NCBI GenBank assembly: GCA_013911655.1
Contig: JACESU010000001.1
Location: forward strand, 1-64,000
Length of the DNA: 64,000 bases
From: Alphaproteobacteria bacterium
GTDB lineage: Bacteria; Pseudomonadota; Alphaproteobacteria; Caedimonadales; UBA1908
Reading direction: 5' to 3'
Shown: positions 16,784 through 26,570 of the stretch, one piece after another
Numbering within the stretch: the first letter of the stretch is position 1
Layout: every line of letters begins with the position of its first letter
Notes under the pieces: generated by a model
Databases searched by the model: none
What the model saw: only the letters and a program-made list of their open reading frames with translations
What the model was told of the DNA's origin: nothing
Translations under genes and position numbers: made by a program

Positions 16784-18116
16784 GGGGAAAAACGTTCAAG
16801 GGCTCATAGGTCTTTGCTTAGCGCCTTCCCACACCTTGACATCCCAGGATCAAGAAGCCCTTGCGCGCGTGCTTGAGAAATACCATATGAAGACCCAGGT
16901 CTTAAAGGATCAAAGGACACTTCTTATTAGGGGAGGCGATGCTTTCAAAGGTCTGACTCAAAACACTCAAGAAAATGACCAGATCTTAGAAAATGGTTGG
17001 CAGGTGCTGCGTGAAACACAAGAACAGTATCCTCTATATGTCAAAGCGCTTCCAGATGGGCGCGGTGTGATCTTTGCCTCCCATAGTGGTCTTTTGATGA
17101 AATCAGGTCTTGTGACGCCGTGTCTGTTGCCAGCAGCGCGCGCGGCAGTCTTACAACAAGGCGTGTCGCCAGAAGGTGTAAGTCTTTTTGGCTTTGTGCG
17201 AGAGCTTTTACCGGGTGAGATCGCGTGCCTTCAAGACGGAGAGGCTGTGATTAAAAGAATGGACGAATTCAAGGATCCTCACAAAGGCTCCGGTAACGCG
17301 CTGCCCTTAAGATGTGGTCCATTGCCGCGGCCCCATGTCCCTCTTGGGTGTTATTTGGATCATCGAGATGTGTCCCAAGGGCTTTTAGAAGAATTAAAAC
17401 GCACCCATCAAGACGTGAGAGGGTACCGTCTCTTTTTTCCAGATCTGGATAAAGGAAGCAAAATAAATCAGCAAAAGCCCCCGATCAGCGCAGTCCCCCC
17501 ACCCTACGAGATGATCCCTTTTACAGGTAAAGATTTTTGGCGCCTAATGCCTGAAATGGCAAAAGCCTGTGACGAGCTCATTTGTGATCTGTCCGTGCTG
17601 GAGGCGTTTAAAATAGGAGAGGCTGCAGCCAAAGACGGTCGACCCTTAGTGATGGCGACCTCTGATTCTGAGGAAGTCCATGATTATCCTGCAAAAGGAT
17701 ATGTGGGGCGCTTGGAGCGCACAACCTATCACCTGGATCATGACGTGTCTCTTGCCAGTCGGAGCCGCCTGGTATCCCCGCGTGTTGAAGGTGTTTTAAA
17801 AATCTTACTGGCCCAAGGGGTGCCTTTGGTCTCGGTGATGCCCTTTTCTGCCCACAGAACAAAAGCGAACCCCTTTGAGGCGCTTTTGAAGCTCTGGATT
17901 CAAGAAAAAAACCATCGCCTGGCGAGTCTTATGGCACGCCAAGAGTGTATTCTTGAGTTGATGCCAAGAGAAGAAATCAAAGATCTTTTTGTCCAAAACG
18001 ATAAAAAGAGTCTTTTTGTCGCTTGGGAGTTGATCTTTTACGCATTATGGCATCAAATTTATATACAGGGACGTGATCCGATTCCAGATACGCTGGCGAT
18101 GCTGGCGCGCGCTTAA
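16770..18116 (+). CDS. Degenerate asparagine-synthetase (AsnB)-like protein
   Basis: The 448-aa product starts at GTG inside the end of the glycosyltransferase gene. I read it as a decayed AsnB-type fold. The glutaminase-like half has LYVKALPDGRGVIFASHSG and LFGFVRELLPGEIACLQDGE, matching the conserved AsnB beta-strands. The synthetase half has HVPLGCYLDHRDVSQGLLEE where AsnB has VPVGxxLSGGxDSS, and DLSVLEAFKIGEAAAKDGRP with ATSDSEEVHDYPAKGYVG where AsnB has SGDGADELFGGY. The N-terminal nucleophile Cys2 and the SGGxDSS pyrophosphate loop are both gone, so neither half should be catalytic. AsnB paralogues occur in surface-glycan clusters, consistent with the neighbour. The similarity is by eye. 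Confidence 0.6.
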   Translation: MRDVKGKNVQGLIGLCLAPSHTLTSQDQEALARVLEKYHMKTQVLKDQRTLLIRGGDAFKGLTQNTQENDQILENGWQVLRETQEQYPLYVKALPDGRGVIFASHSGLLMKSGLVTPCLLPAARAAVLQQGVSPEGVSLFGFVRELLPGEIACLQDGEAVIKRMDEFKDPHKGSGNALPLRCGPLPRPHVPLGCYLDHRDVSQGLLEELKRTHQDVRGYRLFFPDLDKGSKINQQKPPISAVPPPYEMIPFTGKDFWRLMPEMAKACDELICDLSVLEAFKIGEAAAKDGRPLVMATSDSEEVHDYPAKGYVGRLERTTYHLDHDVSLASRSRLVSPRVEGVLKILLAQGVPLVSVMPFSAHRTKANPFEALLKLWIQEKNHRLASLMARQECILELMPREEIKDLFVQNDKKSLFVAWELIFYALWHQIYIQGRDPIPDTLAMLARA

Positions 18117-18164
18117 AATCGGTTACGCCATCATACATAGAAACACCATAACAAGGGGACAACG

Positions 18165-19055
18165 ATGCTAGAGCGCTCTAACCTATCGCATTTAAAATAT
18201 TTTGTGGACGCAGCACATCTTGGTAGCGTCACAAAAGCGGCCCTGAAGAACCGTGTCAGCCAGTCAGCCGTTAGTCAGGCCATTGCAAGCCTCGAGCGCA
18301 TGACAGGGCAAACGCTGCTTGTTCACAGACGCAATAAGTTCTCGTTGTCGGGAGAAGGACGGCTTCTTTTTACCTTGCTGGTCCCTGTTTTGGAGGGTTT
18401 ACAAAAGGTAGAAGACAACTTTTTCTCACCCGATATGCAGCCCCAAGGGGACGTCGAAATCGTATGCCCGCGCAGTATTGCAATGTCCCTTTTAGCCCCA
18501 AAGCTCGTTGGCCTTAAGAAGAAGTATCCTCTTCTTGTGCCAAGACTTCGCATGTATACCCCAGATGTGGCAAGGGAAAGGCTTCTAAGTGCCAGCACAG
18601 AAATCGCTTTTCTTATTGATAACGTGGATTTGTCTGCTTTTGAAACTATTCTTGTGCATAAAGGGACTTTTCGGTTGTTCCGCTCGAAACACTATCCAAC
18701 TGTGCCCGAAACACAAGTCATGTTTACAGAAGAGCGGCGTGAGGTAAATCTCTTCAAACGTGCTTATTATGAGGCCTATGGCCATACGCTCGAGACCCAT
18801 TTAGAGGCAACATCTTGGGATGTGATTGCCAGGTTTGTGGATCAAGGGCTTGGGTGCGGGTTCTTGCCCGATTATGTGGCGCAGGCGTTTCCTGATCTCG
18901 AGCCCATTGAATTGAAGTTTCCGGGCCTTTCGTACTGTATTTACGCAACGGTAAGGTCTTTGGATCATTTGTCCCGAAACGCACGCGCCGTGCTTTCGTG
19001 TCTGTGTCCAGAAATGTCTCAAGAAATAGCAGTTCCTGTCCGGATGGCGGGATAA
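18165..19055 (+). CDS. LysR-family transcriptional regulator
   Basis: The 296-aa protein has the LysR winged helix at residues 5-65 (LSHLKYFVDAAHLGSVTKAA, VSQSAVSQAIASLERMTG, LLVHRRNKFSLSGEGRLLF), followed by a linker helix and a periplasmic-binding-like effector domain. The polyamine-type binding-protein gene follows 57 bases downstream on the same strand, which may or may not be its target. LysR genes often diverge from their targets, and that is not the case here. The effector domain lacks any family-specific signature I can use to name a ligand. Confidence 0.9.
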   Translation: MLERSNLSHLKYFVDAAHLGSVTKAALKNRVSQSAVSQAIASLERMTGQTLLVHRRNKFSLSGEGRLLFTLLVPVLEGLQKVEDNFFSPDMQPQGDVEIVCPRSIAMSLLAPKLVGLKKKYPLLVPRLRMYTPDVARERLLSASTEIAFLIDNVDLSAFETILVHKGTFRLFRSKHYPTVPETQVMFTEERREVNLFKRAYYEAYGHTLETHLEATSWDVIARFVDQGLGCGFLPDYVAQAFPDLEPIELKFPGLSYCIYATVRSLDHLSRNARAVLSCLCPEMSQEIAVPVRMAG

Positions 19056-19112
19056 TGCAAAAAAGCTTGTGCGAGGGGCTAGAGTCTTGCACTATGCGGC
19101 GATGAAGAACCG

Positions 19113-20231
19113 ATGGGAAACCTCCTTGTGAAACGATACAAGATCCTCCTTGGCCTCTTGATTTTGGGAAGCGTGCCTTTTTTAACGAAGGCAACCGCAA
19201 AGGATCAGCGTGTGGTGAATGTGTACCACTGGCACAACATGATTCCCCAAGATGTTTTGGACCAGTTTACAAAGGAAACTGGTATCAAAGTCCACATGGA
19301 CGTGTATGACAGTAATGACGTTCTGGAAACAAAGCTTCTTGTGGGTCACACGGGTTATGATGTGGTGGGGCCAAGTGCGCTTCCGTATGTGGCGCGTCAA
19401 GTGCCAGCAGGGATCTATTTGCCCCTTGATCAGGCAAAGTTGCCAATTTTAAAGGAACTGGATCCTAAGATTTTGACTTATCTTGAAAAAGCAGATCCAG
19501 GGAACAAGCACGCCCTTCCTTTTTTATGGGGACTTGTGGGGTTTGCCTATGACCAAGAAAAAATTAAGACTTTGATTCCCGATGCCCCCATAGACAGCTG
19601 GGCCATGATGTTTGATCCCAAAGTCATGGAAAAACTCTCACATTGCGGTGTTACGTATCTGACGGAATCAACGGATATTTTTGTCCCGGTTCAGCTTTAT
19701 TTGGGTTTAAAGCCTGATAGTCATGATCCTAAGGATTTGCAAGAAGTTGTGGGACAACTGGAAAAAGTGCGTCCCTATATCGAGCGGTTCGATGCCATAC
19801 GCCCCCCATCCGAATTGCTTGCGGGAGAGGTGTGTCTTAGCATGCTATGGGTTGGGGATATGGAGCGGGTGAAAGACGCGTTCGCGGACAAAGCGCGCGC
19901 GAACAAGATCAAGATTGTCATTCCCAAAGAGGGAACTGTGCTTTGGATTGATTGTCTTGCGATCCCTGTGGACGCCCCTCATCCCGAAGAAGCTTATGCC
20001 TTTATCAACTTTGTCATGCGCCCTGATATCATCGCGCGCATCACCAACAAGAATTACTTCGCGAATCCAGTGCCGGCGTCTTTGCCCTTTGTGAAAGAAT
20101 CCCTACGACAAAATCCGGCTTTTTTTCCAAACGCTTCGCAAAGCAAAAAGATTTTTATCAACGAGCCAACCCCACCAGGCGTTCAAAGGAAAATTAACCG
20201 TGCCATGACAAAGGTCAGGACAGGCCGTTGA
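19113..20231 (+). CDS. Periplasmic spermidine/putrescine-type binding protein (PotD/PotF-like)
   Basis: A 372-aa secreted protein with a signal peptide ending at ATAKD. The mature chain starts VVNVYHWHNMIPQDVLDQF, as PotD/PotF do (VxxYxWxxYIPxxxLxxF). Further signatures are TGYDVVGPSALPYVARQ, YDQEKIKTL, LLAGEVCLSMLWVGD and VIPKEGTVLWIDCLAIP, and the latter two line the polyamine pocket. The ATP-binding and permease genes (potA/B/C or potG/H/I) are absent nearby, so this is an orphan binding protein here. Stop codon is TGA. The ligand is inferred from the family only. Confidence 0.88.
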   Translation: MGNLLVKRYKILLGLLILGSVPFLTKATAKDQRVVNVYHWHNMIPQDVLDQFTKETGIKVHMDVYDSNDVLETKLLVGHTGYDVVGPSALPYVARQVPAGIYLPLDQAKLPILKELDPKILTYLEKADPGNKHALPFLWGLVGFAYDQEKIKTLIPDAPIDSWAMMFDPKVMEKLSHCGVTYLTESTDIFVPVQLYLGLKPDSHDPKDLQEVVGQLEKVRPYIERFDAIRPPSELLAGEVCLSMLWVGDMERVKDAFADKARANKIKIVIPKEGTVLWIDCLAIPVDAPHPEEAYAFINFVMRPDIIARITNKNYFANPVPASLPFVKESLRQNPAFFPNASQSKKIFINEPTPPGVQRKINRAMTKVRTGR

Positions 20232-20311
20232 AATTTTTTTTTAAATCCTTTTCTTGAAAAATGAACGTCTATGAAGTAATCTTATTTGTCATTTTTAAGA
20301 AAAAAACTGTC

Positions 20312-21196
20312 ATGAAAAAAATTATACTTCTACTTGCTGCGTTTTATGCGGGGGCTGCAGGGGCCTCTGTTTACTCCTTTGACTCACCTTATTTTTCCTA
20401 TGAAGAAGATGATTGCCGGTGCCTGTGCCTGTGCTTATCCTATCAAGGGGTCACTAAAAAAGGAGCGTCCTGGCGCCTTCGAAACCTTACGCCCCTCGAC
20501 GAAAAGACACTTTCTCACATTCAGGGGGACCCTCGGGTGATGATCCACTTCGCGGACGGCAAACCAAGAACGCCGGAACAGACAAATGAGCAGGTTACGC
20601 TGATTAGAAATAGATATCAAAGTGGCATCCCCAAAGGGGGGTGGGCTATTGATGTAGGGGGAGTGGGTGAGGAGCATATGGTGGGGCTCTTAACTTTGGG
20701 TGCGTCCAGTGCGCCCAAACCAGGGCGGGCAGAAATGGGTAGAAAGATTGCCTTTGAGGACCAAGGGACCGGGATTGGCACCAGCGTCATGGACGCGGTG
20801 GTCAAGGAGATGGGTCCTGAAATTCGTCGGTGGGGGCTTCAACAAGATTTGCCCCTTATCAAAGAAAGATTTACTTGTTACGAGGGACAGGCCTTATCTG
20901 AAATTTATGTGACCTCTGCGCCCGCCAATGTTGGATCGTGGTTGACTCAGGTGCGCAGTGGCTTTAAGCCCATGAAACGCGTCAAAGAAGAAGACCCTAT
21001 CGTCCTGCATTATGAGAGCTCTGGCATTGAGGATTTTGGGGCACTACAAAATGCTCTGCTAAATCGTTTTAAAGAGGACGACCTTGTCCCGGAAAAACCT
21101 TATAAGCTTTTTGATATCAAAGGGGATAAAAGAACTGTGTCGTACGTCGAAAAATATGACAGCGTGCGGTATCATTTTACTTATTCCTTTTCCTAA
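20312..21196 (+). CDS. GNAT-fold acetyltransferase-like protein with a signal peptide
   Basis: From the ATG at 20312 the 294-aa product begins with a classical Sec signal peptide (MKKIILLLAAFYAGAAGA), then a cysteine-rich spot (DDCRCLCLC). A GNAT domain of the RimJ/RimL kind spans about residues 50-175: WRLRNLTPLDEKTLSHIQGD, GGWAIDVGG, HMVGLLTLG, and motif A as EDQGTGIGTSVMDAVV with Q-x-x-G-x-G. The last 110 residues are unassigned. GNAT enzymes use cytosolic acetyl-CoA, so export suggests action in a host cell. The upstream ATG at 20261 would add a 17-residue hydrophobic extension and would obscure but not remove the signal. Confidence 0.65.
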   Translation: MKKIILLLAAFYAGAAGASVYSFDSPYFSYEEDDCRCLCLCLSYQGVTKKGASWRLRNLTPLDEKTLSHIQGDPRVMIHFADGKPRTPEQTNEQVTLIRNRYQSGIPKGGWAIDVGGVGEEHMVGLLTLGASSAPKPGRAEMGRKIAFEDQGTGIGTSVMDAVVKEMGPEIRRWGLQQDLPLIKERFTCYEGQALSEIYVTSAPANVGSWLTQVRSGFKPMKRVKEEDPIVLHYESSGIEDFGALQNALLNRFKEDDLVPEKPYKLFDIKGDKRTVSYVEKYDSVRYHFTYSFS

Positions 21197-21215
21197 CTGA
21201 AAGTCTTGAAAAACA

Positions 21216-21258
21216 AAAAACCCCTTTTGCGCGGCGGCAAAAGGGGTTTGTTATTATC
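21216..21258. terminator. Bidirectional terminator between the GNAT gene and rpoD
   Basis: A 13-bp perfect stem (AAACCCCTTTTGC / GCAAAAGGGGTTT) with six-base loop, flanked by A-rich and T-rich sequence, lies between convergent genes. Confidence 0.88.
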
Positions 21259-21264
21259 TGAAGT

Positions 21265-23295
21265 TTAGTTATCGAGGAAGCTTCGCAGCTTGCGAGAGCG
21301 GCTTGGATGCTTGAGCTTACGAAGAGCTTTGGCTTCAATCTGGCGAATACGTTCACGGGTGACCGAGAACTGTTGACCCACTTCCTCAAGGGTGTGGTCC
21401 GTATTCATGCCGATCCCAAAACGCATACGAAGGACACGCTCTTCACGGGGGGTAAGGCTTGCCAGCACCCTTGTTGTGGTTTCACGCAGGTTCGAGTTAA
21501 CGGCTGACTCAAGAGGCTGCACGGCGTTTTTATCCTCGATGAAATCACCCAGGGACCCGTCTTCCTCGTCCCCAATGGGCGTCTCAAGACTGATGGGCTC
21601 CTTAGCGATTTTCAGAACCTTTCGGACCTTATCAAGGGGCATCATCAGCTTTTTGGACAGCTCTTCTGGGGTGGGCTCGCGGCCAATCTCATGGAGCATT
21701 TGCCTGGACGTGCGCACAAGCTTGTTGATGGTTTCAATCATATGCACGGGAATACGAATGGTACGCGCCTGATCCGCGATGGACCTTGTAATGGCTTGGC
21801 GAATCCACCAGGTGGCATAGGTCGAAAATTTATAGCCGCGGCGATATTCAAACTTATCTACGGCTTTCATAAGACCAATGTTACCCTCTTGGATCAAATC
21901 CAAGAACTGAAGGCCGCGGTTGGTATATTTTTTAGCAATCGAGATCACAAGACGCAGGTTTGCTTCGATCATCTCTTTTTTAGCCTTGGCAGACATGCGG
22001 TCACCCTTTTGAACGGCGGTGACAATGCGGCGGAATTCCGCAATGTTCAGGCCAGATTCTACAGAGATTTCAGCAATACGCTCACGCAAAGTGATGACAC
22101 CGACAGCATGCTTTTCGACAAAATTACTCCAACCCTTGGTTGTCTTCTTTGCAATGGCTTCCATCCACTCAGGATCAAGTTCATTGCCAAAATAGCTCGT
22201 CAAAAACTCCTCACGCTTAATGCCAGAATCTTGGGCAAGGCGCAGCATTTTTCCTTCAAGACCCACAAGCTTTCGATTCAAGTTGTAAAGATCTTCGACT
22301 AAAATATCGATGCGGTAGCTGTTAAGGCGGACGCTGCTCATGAGACGCACAAGCGCTTCTTTCAAAGATTTGAACTTTGCTTCTTGTGGCAGGGACGTGG
22401 TTCCGCTCTCTTGAGAGGCCCGTAGACGCTCCACTTGAATTTCGTGGAACTGGGCGTAGGTCTCGGCAATGAGATTAAAAGTTTCAAGGATTTGGGGCTT
22501 AAGGCTTTCCTCAAGGGCTGCCAAAGACTGACCTGTTTCGTCTTCGTCTTCTTCGCTAACTTCTTCACCGGTCGCTTCGCCTTCGCTACCCTCTTCATCG
22601 CTTTTTGCTTTTTGAGGTTTTGGCTCGTCGCTTTCACTTGAGCCAGCTTCTTTGACGTCAGCAGGCAAAGCAAGAGGCGTGTCTAGGGGCACGTCTTCCG
22701 CTTCGGGATCTGCTTCAAAGGCGCTGTTGGCGTACATGTCTTCAAGATCCACCACGTCGCGTAAAAGAAGCTGATCTTCCAAAATTTGATCACGCCAGTT
22801 GATGATGGCGCGAATGGTAAGAGGGCTTTCACAGATGGCATCAATCATCTCCATGCGCCCCTCTTCGATGCGCTTGGCGATCTCGATTTCGCCTTCACGG
22901 GACAAAAGCTCGACGCGTCCCATTTCACGCAAGTAAAGGCGCACAGGGTCGTCGGTACGGCCTGCCGTATCCTCATCCTTGAGGTTCCCACTTTCGTCTT
23001 CTTCGTCCTCGTCTTCTTTATCAAGGCCGAGTTCTGAGGGACCCTCAACATCTTCTTCAGAGTCCACAATATCAATGCCCATATCTGTGATCACAGACAT
23101 GGCGTCTTCGATTTGTTCGGACGACATTTGTTCTTGGGGAAGCGCCTCATTAAGCTCGTCATAGGTCAAGTAGCCGCGCTCTTTTCCTTTTTCGATCAGC
23201 TTCTTAAGAAGATGCTTCAGATCACCTTTGCGTTTCAAGGCAGTCCCTTCACCGCTTTCTTCGGGTGTGTCCACTTTTTTTGATATGGCTGTCAT
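21265..23295 (-). CDS. rpoD: RNA polymerase primary sigma factor RpoD (sigma-70)
   Basis: The 676-aa protein has region 1.1 (about residues 25-80, with [12 protein letters not shown]), an acidic spacer, region 1.2 ([31 protein letters not shown]), the sigma-70 non-conserved region, and regions 2-4. These include [60 protein letters not shown] and [24 protein letters not shown]. Length and region 1.1 distinguish it from RpoH at 11-12 kb. The acidic insertion near residues 190-270 is lengthened with Glu/Ser repeats. It follows dnaG by two bases, the classic macromolecular-synthesis operon without rpsU. Confidence 0.97.
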   Translation of the reverse strand: MTAISKKVDTPEESGEGTALKRKGDLKHLLKKLIEKGKERGYLTYDELNEALPQEQMSSEQIEDAMSVITDMGIDIVDSEEDVEGPSELGLDKEDEDEEDESGNLKDEDTAGRTDDPVRLYLREMGRVELLSREGEIEIAKRIEEGRMEMIDAICESPLTIRAIINWRDQILEDQLLLRDVVDLEDMYANSAFEADPEAEDVPLDTPLALPADVKEAGSSESDEPKPQKAKSDEEGSEGEATGEEVSEEDEDETGQSLAALEESLKPQILETFNLIAETYAQFHEIQVERLRASQESGTTSLPQEAKFKSLKEALVRLMSSVRLNSYRIDILVEDLYNLNRKLVGLEGKMLRLAQDSGIKREEFLTSYFGNELDPEWMEAIAKKTTKGWSNFVEKHAVGVITLRERIAEISVESGLNIAEFRRIVTAVQKGDRMSAKAKKEMIEANLRLVISIAKKYTNRGLQFLDLIQEGNIGLMKAVDKFEYRRGYKFSTYATWWIRQAITRSIADQARTIRIPVHMIETINKLVRTSRQMLHEIGREPTPEELSKKLMMPLDKVRKVLKIAKEPISLETPIGDEEDGSLGDFIEDKNAVQPLESAVNSNLRETTTRVLASLTPREERVLRMRFGIGMNTDHTLEEVGQQFSVTRERIRQIEAKALRKLKHPSRSRKLRSFLDN

Positions 23296-23297
23296 CC

Positions 23298-25115
23298 TTA
23301 TTTTTCCATCCTCTCTTTTTCAGTACTTTGGCCGAGCTGTTGATAGTGCTCGTCCATGGAGGTGCGTAGGCGCTGCACCTTGGTCCAAACATCGGGGGTC
23401 ATATTTTTGGAGAGCGAGGTTTGCCACGCGCGCACCTCCGGAATCCCCTCTTCTAATAAGTGTCTGCTTTCTAAAAGGCCGTGCCATCCATCCGTTACAT
23501 CGTGGGCAGGCGTGGTCTTTTTGGCAAAGGGGGCGTGTGTATAAATATCTGGTTGCAAAATGGCGTCGAGCGCTTCCTCTAATCCCTTATCCTTTAGGTG
23601 GGCATTCAAAGCGTCTGCGTCAAGCTTTTTTCCCCCGTGAAGGGCGTCAAGAAGGTGAAGACGAATAGCCTCCGCCCCAGCAGACGGGAAGGTCAGGGTT
23701 AAAAAGATGTCGGCTTCATCTTGAAGCAGCAAAGGGTGATTTAAAAAGGTTACCAAAACAGCCCGCGCGCGAAGCCACGCGGCATTGGCACGTAAGGTCG
23801 AAAGCGTCGCCGTGCTTGAGGAGTTTTTGATCGGCCCTTTCCCTTTACGTTGAGGTCTAAAGTGATGAAAAAGCTTGTCTTGTAAAAAGCGGCGATAATG
23901 ACTCTTGAGGGTGTCGTCCTTAATGGGAGCGATGGCCTCAAAAATCTCTTTTTCCCATTTAGCCCGACGTTCGGGCGTTGAGACATCGCCTGCTTTTTCC
24001 GTCATCATGGACCACAGCATCTCAAGAAGAGGTTTTTTCAGGGAAAGGGCTTTTTTAAGGGCGCACCCGTCCCCGCGTTCAAGAAGGCTTGCAGGATCCT
24101 CTCCTTTGGGAAGGAGGCAAAAGTTCAAGGATTTGCCAGGTACCAAAAGAGGCAGGGCGCGCTCGAGGGCGCGAAGGGCCGCTTTTTGCCCCGCCGCATC
24201 CCCATCAAAGCACAAAACAGGCTCTGGGCTTAGGCGCCAAAGGCTTTCTAATTGTTGAGGTGTCAGCGCCGTCCCCAGGGGGGCAACGGCCTTTTTAAAA
24301 CCCGCTTGGAAAAGGGCAATGACATCCATATAGCCTTCACATACCAAAAGGTCGTCATTGGAAGATCTGCTTTTAGCGACTTCGGACTGGGCGTAGAGTT
24401 CATGGCCTTTATGAAAAAGGGGCGTTTCAGGAGAGTTCAAATATTTGGGCTCTCCGGGCCCCAAAAGACGTCCGCCAAAGGCAATGACGCGTCCTTGGCG
24501 ATCGAGGATGGGGAACATCACTCGGTCACGGAACCGACCTCGAGGCTCGCCCGTTTGGCCCACCACACTCAGACCCGCTTCTTGAAGCTCGGCGGGCGTA
24601 AACCCTTTTTTGTGAAGAAAAGTCAAAAGCTCTTGATGGGAGGGCGCGTATCCTAAACGAAAGCGTTGCCACGTATCTTCCTGAAGCGCGCGCTTGACAA
24701 GATAAGATCTCGCTCGCCACCCATTTGAACCGCGCAGCTCTCCTTCAAAAAAAGTGCATGCCGCCTCCATCACGGCGCGAAGGCGAGTGCGTTTTTGGGT
24801 ATCCTCTGTTTCCGTGGACGTCTCGCGGGGTAATTCCAACCCCACACTTTGGGCGAGGCGCTCGATGGTCTCGGCAAAGGAGAGGTTTTCGCTTAAACGT
24901 ACAAAGTCGATGGCGTCCCCATGTGCTTCGCAGCCAAAACAGTGATAATGCCCATCTTTTTCATACACATGGAAGGAGGGTGTTTTTTCTTGATGAAAAG
25001 GGCAGCACCCTTTTAAAGAGTGGCCAGAACGGATAAGTTTAACCCGACGACCAATGATGTCGGGGAGAGAAAGGCGTCCTCGCACCTCATCGACGAAACG
25101 ATCAGAAAAGCGCAT
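23298..25115 (-). CDS. dnaG: DNA primase DnaG
   Basis: The 605-aa primase makes RNA primers for replication forks. Residues 1-100 carry the CHC2 zinc-binding domain ([29 protein letters not shown]). The TOPRIM polymerase core has [18 protein letters not shown], the catalytic Glu, and [16 protein letters not shown], the DxD pair. The C-terminal part is the DnaB-interacting helical domain. Translation begins ATG CGC at 25115. Downstream rpoD almost touches its stop. The operon-head promoter probably lies in 25116-25140, but I see no clear -35. Confidence 0.96.
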   Translation of the reverse strand: MRFSDRFVDEVRGRLSLPDIIGRRVKLIRSGHSLKGCCPFHQEKTPSFHVYEKDGHYHCFGCEAHGDAIDFVRLSENLSFAETIERLAQSVGLELPRETSTETEDTQKRTRLRAVMEAACTFFEGELRGSNGWRARSYLVKRALQEDTWQRFRLGYAPSHQELLTFLHKKGFTPAELQEAGLSVVGQTGEPRGRFRDRVMFPILDRQGRVIAFGGRLLGPGEPKYLNSPETPLFHKGHELYAQSEVAKSRSSNDDLLVCEGYMDVIALFQAGFKKAVAPLGTALTPQQLESLWRLSPEPVLCFDGDAAGQKAALRALERALPLLVPGKSLNFCLLPKGEDPASLLERGDGCALKKALSLKKPLLEMLWSMMTEKAGDVSTPERRAKWEKEIFEAIAPIKDDTLKSHYRRFLQDKLFHHFRPQRKGKGPIKNSSSTATLSTLRANAAWLRARAVLVTFLNHPLLLQDEADIFLTLTFPSAGAEAIRLHLLDALHGGKKLDADALNAHLKDKGLEEALDAILQPDIYTHAPFAKKTTPAHDVTDGWHGLLESRHLLEEGIPEVRAWQTSLSKNMTPDVWTKVQRLRTSMDEHYQQLGQSTEKERMEK

Positions 25116-25124
25116 TACTCATCC

Positions 25125-25165
25125 AGTTTTAAAAACGAACCAGCCCCGAAATGATTTCGGGGCGG
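25125..25165 (-). terminator. Terminator after the PCu(A)C copper chaperone gene
   Basis: On the minus strand a 9-bp stem (GCCCCGAAA / TTTCGGGGC) is followed by TGGTTCGTTTTT. It separates the copper chaperone gene from dnaG. Confidence 0.85.
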
Positions 25166-25213
25166 CCAACTTCATCATAAGCTTATTAACAATACGTTAA
25201 TAATGCTGGTTTT

Positions 25214-25675
25214 TTAGTCGTGGCAATGACATTCGGTCTTTTTGGCACATCCTTTAACGGGTAGGGTTAGCTCAAGGGTTTCACCCTTATTGGTTGCAAG
25301 TGTCAAGGCAAGTGTATCTTTTGTGGTGACGTCGCTATGAAGGCCAATCAGCATAATGTGATAGCTACCAGGACGCAGCACAAGGGTTTGACCAGGCTCA
25401 ATGGTCCAAGAGGCTTGTTGGCGCATCTTCATGACCCCGTCCTCATCCTTTGTTTCATGGAGTTGGACTTCTCTTGCCATGGTTGAAGACGCCGTTTGAA
25501 TCACGACAGCATGAGGATTGTTGTTCTTAAGCTCCATATAGGCGGCGGTTGTGCCATCTTTTGTCCCAGGTCTTGTCCAGGCTTCAATAACCTCTACACC
25601 TGTAAGGGGGGCTGCGCTTACGACAGAGACTGCAGACAAAAAACCTAGCATAATCAATGAAAGAATACGTGCCAT
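25214..25675 (-). CDS. Periplasmic copper chaperone PCu(A)C
   Basis: The 153-aa product has a signal peptide (MARILSLIMLGFLSAVSVVSA) and the PCu(A)C/DUF461 beta-barrel. The copper motif is visible as LHETKDEDGVMKM followed by YHIMLIGL, i.e. H-x9-M, then H-x-M. A His/Cys-rich tail ends CAKKTECHCHD, often a second copper site. The family delivers Cu(I) to the CuA centre of cytochrome oxidase together with Sco. GAGGA five bases upstream fixes the ATG at 25675; the in-frame extension to 25723 runs into the tRNA gene. No sco gene is adjacent. Confidence 0.92.
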   Translation of the reverse strand: MARILSLIMLGFLSAVSVVSAAPLTGVEVIEAWTRPGTKDGTTAAYMELKNNNPHAVVIQTASSTMAREVQLHETKDEDGVMKMRQQASWTIEPGQTLVLRPGSYHIMLIGLHSDVTTKDTLALTLATNKGETLELTLPVKGCAKKTECHCHD

Positions 25676-25711
25676 AACATCCTCGACTAAGCTTATCATT
25701 AAGATCAAAAA

Positions 25712-25786
25712 TGGTGGGCGCAACTGGGATTGAACCAGCGACCTCTACGATGTCAACGTAGCGCTCTCCCGCTGAGCTATGCGCCC
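25712..25786 (-). tRNA. tRNA-Val (GAC anticodon), CCA encoded
   Basis: On the minus strand, acceptor GGGCGCA pairs with TGCGCCC, the D-arm includes AGCTCAGCGGGAGAGC, the anticodon stem CTACG/CGTAG holds loop TTGACAT (anticodon GAC), and the T-arm contains GGTTCAATC. CCA is encoded at 25712-25714. The total of 75 bases fits. Confidence 0.97.
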
Positions 25787-25848
25787 ATTTCTATGGGGGT
25801 ATACACGCTCTTTCGTAAAAGTGCAACCCTTTGGACAAAAAACTATTA

Positions 25849-26208
25849 CTAGTGTGCCACCATGTCTTCACGGTTGGTGGGACAAATGCCGATAAGATCT
25901 ACACGCTCTTCATGGGCGCGTTGGACCGAGAACATTTGATAAGAATTGTAATGGTTGTAAATGGTGGGGGACAAGGGGTAGTGAGATACCGCCACTTTCG
26001 TTGTGTTGGAGGGTGTTTCATGATCGTACCCTATGCGACGATAGCAAACTTTAAAGTTGGCCTTAAGGGGTGCGACGAAAAGCGTCTTTCCCTCTAAAAA
26101 TTCATGAATATGCTCTTGAACGTAGCTAAGAGATAGCTCTTTTCCATATCCTTGAGACACGCCAAAAAAGGTAAGTGATAAGATCATATTTTTAACGAAA
26201 GTGCTCAT
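25849..26208 (-). CDS. Small secreted protein of unknown function
   Basis: A 119-aa product with a likely signal peptide (hydrophobic residues 7-20, ending near GYGKE) and no motif I recognise. Segments such as LSYVQEHIHEFLEGKTLFVAP and HEERVDLIGICPTNREDM give a mixed alpha/beta impression. There are only two cysteines. AAGGAGG seven bases before the ATG is an excellent ribosome site, which argues for a real gene. Neighbours are tRNA-Val downstream and a CDGSH protein gene upstream, neither functionally informative. Confidence 0.7.
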   Translation of the reverse strand: MSTFVKNMILSLTFFGVSQGYGKELSLSYVQEHIHEFLEGKTLFVAPLKANFKVCYRRIGYDHETPSNTTKVAVSHYPLSPTIYNHYNSYQMFSVQRAHEERVDLIGICPTNREDMVAH

Positions 26209-26255
26209 TTTTCCTCCTTATTTTTGTTTTCTTGTTTTAACGTCTTCGATAACAT

Positions 26256-26534
26256 TTAAGCATTATGACTCCCGTCGCAAAAAGGTGTTTTGCCGGTTCT
26301 TTTGCAGCCACACAAAAAGACTTTTTCGGTTTTAGGGGCAATCCACTTATGGGACCGATACCCTGTGCCTTTATGTTGTCCATCACAAAAGGGTTGGGTC
26401 AGGCTAAGTCCGCAGGTGCACCACGCATAAGTTTTTCCTTCTTCTACCTCAACGCAGTAAGGACTATTTTGTGGGCAGTGGGGCTTCTCCAAGGTCTCTT
26501 CCTCTTTACCAATGACGCCGTGTAAGGTAAGCAT
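26256..26534 (-). CDS. Dual CDGSH iron-sulfur protein
   Basis: The 92-aa product has two CDGSH-type motifs: CTCGLSLTQPFCDGQH (about residues 39-54) and CGCKRTGKTPFCDGSH (about 75-90), each with the three Cys and one His that bind a labile 2Fe-2S cluster. The layout is that of the Cisd3/MiNT class, which keeps both motifs in one chain rather than forming a mitoNEET dimer. Such proteins take part in iron-sulfur and redox homeostasis. It is divergent from rnhA with 36 bases between starts. Confidence 0.9.
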   Translation of the reverse strand: MLTLHGVIGKEEETLEKPHCPQNSPYCVEVEEGKTYAWCTCGLSLTQPFCDGQHKGTGYRSHKWIAPKTEKVFLCGCKRTGKTPFCDGSHNA

Positions 26535-26570
26535 AAAGCAGAGATAACATCAAGTAGGGGAGAAAGCCTC

